In this document: positions 60,270-64,000 of the stretch, in pieces | How positions within the stretch are numbered: the first letter of the stretch is position 1 | How the letters are laid out: each line of letters starts with the position of its first letter | Source: Oceanobacillus sojae | GTDB taxonomy: Bacteria; Bacillota; Bacilli; Bacillales; Amphibacillaceae | Reading direction: 5' to 3' | NCBI RefSeq assembly: GCF_900162665.1 | Contig: NZ_LT727812.1 | Coordinates: forward strand, 762,865 to 826,864 | DNA: 64,000 nucleotides | Notes under the pieces: generated by a model | The model's database searches: none | What the model was told of the DNA's origin: nothing | The model's input: only the letters and a program-made list of their open reading frames with translations | Translations under genes and position numbers: made by a program

Positions 60270-60607
60270 AATGATATCTCCCCTTCCGTCCAGTATTCCC
60301 AACGTTTAAAAACAGCAGCAAGGCGTTTCAAAGCGGCTTTAAGGGAGCGGTTAACGGTCGACCTATCTACGCCTCTTAGATGCGCAATCTCCTGCTGGCT
60401 GAGTCCCTCTACGTAATATAGGCGGATACAAGTTCGCTGAATTTCCGTAAAATCCGCCTGTTCCAGCGCCTTATTTAAATCGGTGAGTAGTTCGTATAAT
60501 TCTGCGGAGTTAGAGCGTTCGTATTCCGCTTTTAGCGATAAGTATAACTCTAGTAATAATTGCGTTTTCTTTTCGTAAAAATCTGTGAAGTTTAATTCTA
60601 GTTGCAC
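60263..60607 (-). CDS. Sigma-70 region 4-like regulator (ArpU-like)
   Basis: The 114-residue protein has an N-terminal helical part and a C-terminal helix-turn-helix like sigma region 4: LYYVEGLSQQEIAHLRGVDRSTVNRSLKAAL near residues 63-93 (shown here in part of its span). Such ArpU/RinA-type proteins switch on late genes in Firmicute phages and are coded just upstream of the terminase block, as here. The control region at 57.3-58.8 kb would hold its target promoter. Confidence 0.78.
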   Translation of the reverse strand: MQLELNFTDFYEKKTQLLLELYLSLKAEYERSNSAELYELLTDLNKALEQADFTEIQRTCIRLYYVEGLSQQEIAHLRGVDRSTVNRSLKAALKRLAAVFKRWEYWTEGEISLC

Positions 60608-60721
60608 TTAATTCCTCCTTTTGCTCGTTCTTTTTATAGTTCGTGTTGCCTTGACGGGTCGATGCGATTGAATTACGATAGGTTTAATTAAATTCGAGGA
60701 TTGGAAAGGATATGGTTGTAT

Positions 60722-61123
60722 ATGGCAAAGAAAGGTAAAATTGGAATGGAGAGTGTGACGTGGATTTCGAATGATGCCTCGCGAGGGGCTTTTATTACTA
60801 TCGATAAACAAAAGCGTCTATTTGTATCCACTGAGGCGAGGCGCTTGCTAAATGTCCTTAACGGATATTTCGAGCTGATTATAGGATATGATCACGTTAA
60901 TAAACGCATGGTCGTAGCAAAACCGGACGTTGTCAGAGTCCCTGACGTTAAGCCGTTTAAATTCGATAAACGCTCTTATGCTAAATCGTTAAAATTCGTT
61001 AATAATACGAAAATAAGCGAAAGCGACTTACCAGTGCGTTTTAATTACGTAGGTAAAGACTACGCAAGCTATAAGGGAGCGCACGCATTCCAGCTTGAAG
61101 ATTACGAGGCTCCTGACGCTTAA
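60722..61123 (+). CDS. Phage protein of unknown function
   Basis: The 133-residue protein is coded opposite to its neighbours. It has a beta-rich first half (WISNDASRGAFITIDKQKRL, FELIIGYDHVNKRMVVAKPD) followed by a basic region. AAAGGATATG lies before the ATG at 60722, though the distance is a little long. The gene ends exactly where the convergent 61124 gene ends. Probably cargo or an early regulator; no family recognised. Confidence 0.55.
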   Translation: MAKKGKIGMESVTWISNDASRGAFITIDKQKRLFVSTEARRLLNVLNGYFELIIGYDHVNKRMVVAKPDVVRVPDVKPFKFDKRSYAKSLKFVNNTKISESDLPVRFNYVGKDYASYKGAHAFQLEDYEAPDA

Positions 61124-61450
61124 TTAGCTTTGCAATTCCGCAACCTCTTTAAAGGATTCGGCTAATTCGTCGAGTTCTTTTTGCATTTCCTGGTTCGCCT
61201 CGATAGTAATATCGAACATAAGCTCTCTGTAATCCGACGCCATTGTTCTCGCTTCCTTATAGTCGTGCATAGAAAGGGCGTCAGCGACAAAGTTGGCGAA
61301 ACTGGACGTAAGCTGCCCTTCCCTTTCGATTGCGCCTAACTCCGAATCCATAATCGACTTGTATTGCGCTTCCCATCGGTTGTATCGTTCGGTCATGCCT
61401 TCCGGATAAGAAGGGGCTTGCTGTTGTTCGGGGTTATGTTCGGCTGTCAT
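61124..61450 (-). CDS. Small helical phage protein, unknown
   Basis: The 108-residue acidic helical protein (TERYNRWEAQYKSIMDSELG, EANQEMQKELDELAESFKEV) follows the cytosine methyltransferase with a four-base overlap, so the two are translated together. No family recognised. Confidence 0.6.
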   Translation of the reverse strand: MTAEHNPEQQQAPSYPEGMTERYNRWEAQYKSIMDSELGAIEREGQLTSSFANFVADALSMHDYKEARTMASDYRELMFDITIEANQEMQKELDELAESFKEVAELQS

Positions 61451-62943
61451 ACGTATATTTCCTCCTTTTCCTCTTTTCGTTCAAGAAGTGGAAGCAATTT
61501 CGCTCCTATTGCTTCGATAACGTTAACTGTAACGGCATTACCCGCCATTTTATAACGTTGGCTATCGCTGATTCCTGCGTCTACTAGTTTTTGGTGAGCG
61601 GAGTCGGGAAAACCTTGGAGACGGAAACATTCGAGAGGGGTTAATTTGCGGATTCGGTAGCGTGGTGGGTTTTTGGAGGGACTCGGCTGTACAACACCTT
61701 GATTAATTCCGCTTGCTTCGAGAGTTTGCGCCATTTGCTTACCAACCCTTCCTCTGCGGGTTTTGCTGCTAGGAAACTGGATATTTACGGCGTCGCCTTC
61801 GCAAGCTACGGCGTACCCCTTTTTTGTTGCTTCTCTGACTGCAATCCCGTGGCGATCTTGTGCGGTTAAAGTGAAGGAAGGTTCGTCAGTCTCTTTAAAA
61901 CGGCGTCCATTTTGGCGTTTAGTTAAACGGTCGGGAGTCAGTACGGGGCGAATTTCTTGCAATTCCGCAACCTTTGGCTCACGATGTCCTCCGCTCATTG
62001 TCGTAAGGGTTGGCGAAACGCCCTCCGCGCTGTAAACGCGCTTGAGTGCGTCGTGACCCTTAATATCTACGTGACCGAGCATCTGCGTCTCAATAACGCC
62101 CGTCTTTTCTTGATTTCCGAATCCCTTATAATCCCTTGCCATTATCGTTCCGCTTTCATCCGTTAATCTTGTAACCTCTTGCGCTTGTTTGCGTAATCCA
62201 ACCCCTACTGATTCCGAGGGGCTTTGCTCTTCTAGCTGCGCAACTAACTTCGCCGTCTTTTCTTCGTTCAAGTAATACTTTTCATCAGTTGTAGTCTGCA
62301 AAACATCCCGAAGTCTTGTCGTAACTTCTTCGTTTTGAGGAAAATCGAAATTAAACGTCTTCACGTCCTCATATCCGCTAATCCTTCGTTTCCCCTTCGG
62401 AATAATCGTAGTTCCTTCGATTACCCACGGCTCATTTTCGACCAAGTCCTCTCTGACAGCTACGATGAATATTCTCTCTCTATTCTGGGGAACTCCGAAG
62501 TATTTCGAATTAAGAATCTCGAAGTCTACTCGATAGCCGATGTCATTCAACGTTTTAACGATAGTATCTAGCGTTTTTCCTTTATCGTGGGAAACTAAGC
62601 CTTTTACGTTCTCTAAAAGCAATACGTTAGGTTGCTTTTGAGAAGCAATACGAGCGACCTCGAAGAATAGAGTTCCTCTAGCATCGTCAAAGCCTCCCCG
62701 CTTTCCTGCTACGGAGAACGATTGACAAGGAAAACCAGACGCTATTACGTCATGATCCGGAACATCCTTTGCTTCAATTTGCGTAATGTCTCCGAAAGGC
62801 GTGTCCCCGTACATTGCTTCATAGGCTTGTGAGGCAAATCTATCTATTTCAGAAGAGAATACGCAAGTTCCGCCGTTAGCCTCTAACCCTCTTCGAAATC
62901 CTCCGATGCCTGCGAATAAATCTATGAAAGTGAAAGAACTCAT
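61447..62943 (-). CDS. DNA cytosine-5 methyltransferase with a repeat-rich target domain
   Basis: The enzyme methylates cytosine C5 in specific DNA sites. All core motifs are present: I DLFAGIGGF, IV GFPCQSFSVAG (catalytic Cys73), VI LLENVKG, VIII QNRERIFIV, IX RIRKLTPLECFRLQGFP and X MAGNAVTVNV. The segment between VIII and IX is about 265 residues, long for the family, and holds four related blocks (TIMARDYKGFG near 265, SPTLTTMSGGHREPK near 309, PSFTLTAQDRHGI near 354, AQTLEASGINQGV near 404). Phage enzymes of this build (SPR, phi3T) can recognise several sites. No restriction enzyme is adjacent, so it probably protects phage DNA from host restriction. Confidence 0.9.
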   Translation of the reverse strand: MSSFTFIDLFAGIGGFRRGLEANGGTCVFSSEIDRFASQAYEAMYGDTPFGDITQIEAKDVPDHDVIASGFPCQSFSVAGKRGGFDDARGTLFFEVARIASQKQPNVLLLENVKGLVSHDKGKTLDTIVKTLNDIGYRVDFEILNSKYFGVPQNRERIFIVAVREDLVENEPWVIEGTTIIPKGKRRISGYEDVKTFNFDFPQNEEVTTRLRDVLQTTTDEKYYLNEEKTAKLVAQLEEQSPSESVGVGLRKQAQEVTRLTDESGTIMARDYKGFGNQEKTGVIETQMLGHVDIKGHDALKRVYSAEGVSPTLTTMSGGHREPKVAELQEIRPVLTPDRLTKRQNGRRFKETDEPSFTLTAQDRHGIAVREATKKGYAVACEGDAVNIQFPSSKTRRGRVGKQMAQTLEASGINQGVVQPSPSKNPPRYRIRKLTPLECFRLQGFPDSAHQKLVDAGISDSQRYKMAGNAVTVNVIEAIGAKLLPLLERKEEKEEIYV

Positions 62944-63365
62944 TGAACCATCTCCTTATAAGGTCTTTTAATGAATTGGTTGCTTCCGGTACTAAACAGA
63001 CGAGCATGGTCTGACTTGCTGTATAGCTCTAAATTAGAGATATCGTTATTACTCCTGTCGTGGTCTTTATGGTGGATATCGTGATTTTCCGGAATTTTAC
63101 CGTTATAATACTCCCATACATATCTGTGCATTAGCTTTCGGTCTCCGTCTGTTCGGGAGTAGTATCCGTGATTTCTCAAGGAGAATTTAACTCCGTCGAA
63201 CATCTTAAATGGGCGGCATTCTTTAGAACGAAGCGTAAATCCTCTTCTTTTAAATCCAGAGTAAACTGACTGCCTAGTGATTCCGTAAATTTCTCCTACT
63301 TCCGATAAGGAAAGACCTTCCTGGTACTTCTCATACATCTCCGTGTACAAGGAATCTTTCGTCAA
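62940..63365 (-). CDS. HNH endonuclease
   Basis: The 141-residue protein has an N-terminal helix-turn-helix (SLSEVGEIYGITRQSVYSGF) and an HNH nuclease core (MHRYVWEYYNGKIPENHDIHHKD, then NDISNLELYSKSDHARL) with the His-His and Asn residues. This is the HNH_3 type typical of free-standing homing endonucleases in phages. It overlaps the methyltransferase start by four bases. It may be a mobile intruder between the two methyltransferase genes rather than part of a restriction system. Confidence 0.82.
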   Translation of the reverse strand: MTKDSLYTEMYEKYQEGLSLSEVGEIYGITRQSVYSGFKRRGFTLRSKECRPFKMFDGVKFSLRNHGYYSRTDGDRKLMHRYVWEYYNGKIPENHDIHHKDHDRSNNDISNLELYSKSDHARLFSTGSNQFIKRPYKEMVQ

Positions 63366-63800
63366 TTACTCGTCCTCCTCTTCGGAACCATCTTCTAAAT
63401 GCTTTATAGCGAAGTCTATATATGCGCGGCTCTTCTTGAGGTCTTCCGTTGGGGTGGCGTGCTTATATGGCGCACGATTGAGGTATTTCGTAGCAGTTCC
63501 TACGCTGTGAGCAACGAAAGGGTCGTCGTAGCCTGCGACAGTTTGCTTGATGATGTCGATAACTTCGATTTCTCCGGCGGTATAGTGCGAGGGGTGGGAG
63601 ACTGCGTCTGAAGAAGGAATTTCGTCCGCAATAACTTCGCAATTATCTCCGTGAACAAACCTAGGACCTTGACCCGGTCTCTTACGTTCTACGATATACT
63701 TAAGTTCGCCTGAGCTACTATCTATCTTATGAACTTCAAATACTGCGCCTTCTAATCCTTCATACCATCCTTGACCTGTCGTAATTCTAATTTTCATCAT
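63366..63800 (-). CDS. DUF3310 domain phage protein
   Basis: The 144-residue protein has a small SH3-like first part and the DUF3310 signature HPSHYTAGEIEVIDIIKQ followed by VGTATKYLNRAPYKHATPTEDLKKSRAYI. DUF3310 (SaV-like, sometimes called nucleotide kinase) is common in Firmicute phage replication and modification regions; activity is unproven. It starts one base before the upstream methyltransferase gene ends. Confidence 0.82.
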   Translation of the reverse strand: MMKIRITTGQGWYEGLEGAVFEVHKIDSSSGELKYIVERKRPGQGPRFVHGDNCEVIADEIPSSDAVSHPSHYTAGEIEVIDIIKQTVAGYDDPFVAHSVGTATKYLNRAPYKHATPTEDLKKSRAYIDFAIKHLEDGSEEEDE

Positions 63801-64000
63801 TACACTAACGCCTCCTCTACTTTTTCCGGAATTCTACTCCGTGCTATACCACAATATTCTTCGGAAATATCTATACCTATATACTTACGGTCTAGTTTAT
63901 AAGCCATTTTCGCAGTTGTTCCGGAACCAACAAACGGGTCTAGGACAATATCTCCCGGATTAGACCATGAAACGATATGATCTTCGGCTAGTTTTTCGGG
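63800..64000 (-). CDS. DNA amino-methyltransferase (N6-adenine or N4-cytosine), C-terminal end only
   Basis: The window cuts this gene; 66 residues remain. They contain WSNPGDIVLDPFVGSGTTAK, the FxGxG-type SAM site, followed by LDRKYIGIDISEEYCGIARSRI, the usual end of beta-class amino-methyltransferases in which the catalytic D/NPPY motif lies upstream (outside the window). Stop at 63802-63800 overlaps the next start (TAATG). With the C5 enzyme it shows that the phage modifies its DNA in at least two ways. Confidence 0.85.
   Translation of the reverse strand, partial: PEKLAEDHIVSWSNPGDIVLDPFVGSGTTAKMAYKLDRKYIGIDISEEYCGIARSRIPEKVEEALV

Larger units (their letters stand above)
34831..64000 (-). 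mobile_element. Siphovirus-type prophage (right end beyond window)
   Basis: From the tRNA-Leu fragment to the window edge all gene content is phage-like: terminase, portal, scaffold, capsid, head-tail joining, tail tube, tape measure, Dit, tail endo-structure, holin and endolysin in standard order on the minus strand, preceded by regulatory and DNA modification genes. The tape measure and tail tube with no contractile sheath indicate a long non-contractile tail. No integrase, repressor or replication genes are seen, so 10-20 kb probably lie past the edge. Structural frames are all intact, so the prophage could be functional. Base composition is visibly richer in G and C than the flanking host DNA. 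Confidence 0.93.

Noticed and set aside
62940-63365. Restriction enzyme partner of the cytosine methyltransferase
   Set aside because: The HNH_3 build with an N-terminal helix-turn-helix fits a homing endonuclease; no evidence of a matched recognition site.

Overview
The window looks like chromosome from a low-GC Gram-positive bacterium of the Bacillaceae, possibly an Oceanobacillus or Virgibacillus relative. That placement is inferred from the AT-rich host half, the strong AGGAGG-type ribosome sites, frequent TTG and GTG starts, a FabH with a FapR-like operator, and a prophage of Bacillus siphovirus type. No species-specific marker is present.

Host half, about 1-34,790. The left edge holds the end of an ABC-2 permease, fabH and a drug-exporter gene. 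From about 4.7 to 33 kb follows a run of mostly minus-strand single genes and two-gene operons. They look like a small-molecule defence and housekeeping cluster: four drug-type MFS exporters (three in the run, one just left of it), an antibiotic-resistance-type ABC-F protein, two phosphotransferases, two NUDIX hydrolases, several GNAT acetyltransferases, a ClbS-like protein, a PhzF-like isomerase, a C45 (penicillin acyltransferase-like) hydrolase under a MerR regulator, a serine hydrolase, an AlkA-like DNA glycosylase, a DinB-like protein, an acyl-CoA thioesterase and a LysR regulator. Two exporter operons carry their own ArsR-like regulators. Some genes are decayed: a sensor kinase remnant, a frameshifted GNAT, and a tandem GNAT split by a -1 frame change at a textbook slippery heptamer. 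The most unusual host feature is a leader in front of a class I methyltransferase (5460-5593). It combines an extended -10 promoter, a 16-residue peptide with a near-perfect Shine-Dalgarno, and two mutually exclusive 11-bp hairpins, one of which hides the methyltransferase ribosome site.

Prophage half, about 34,831 to beyond the right edge. It starts with the 3' half of a tRNA-Leu(CAA), the usual trace of integration into a tRNA gene, so the intact tRNA and the integrase should lie past 64 kb. Reading leftward on the minus strand from 57.3 to 36.4 kb is one continuous late operon: a small 58-codon gene, small and large terminase, portal, collagen-like protein, scaffold, decoration protein, major capsid, head-tail joining proteins, tail tube, second collagen-like protein, tail assembly chaperones with a -1 frameshift, tape measure, distal tail protein, a 1283-residue tail protein with an S74 self-cleaving chaperone, then XhlA, holin and endolysin. 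At the integrated end sit two plus-strand cargo genes (an anchored surface protein and a YolD-like protein with a possible LexA box).

Upstream of the late operon lies about 1.6 kb of noncoding DNA with inverted repeats, four iteron-like repeats and two back-to-back perfect hairpins; it is the best candidate for the packaging site, origin or late control region. It is followed by a plus-strand cassette of four small genes, two of which encode tiny hydrophobic peptides, then a sigma-region-4-like regulator and a DNA modification block (multi-repeat C5-cytosine methyltransferase, HNH endonuclease, DUF3310 protein, and an amino-methyltransferase cut by the window edge). By eye the prophage is less AT-rich than the host half.
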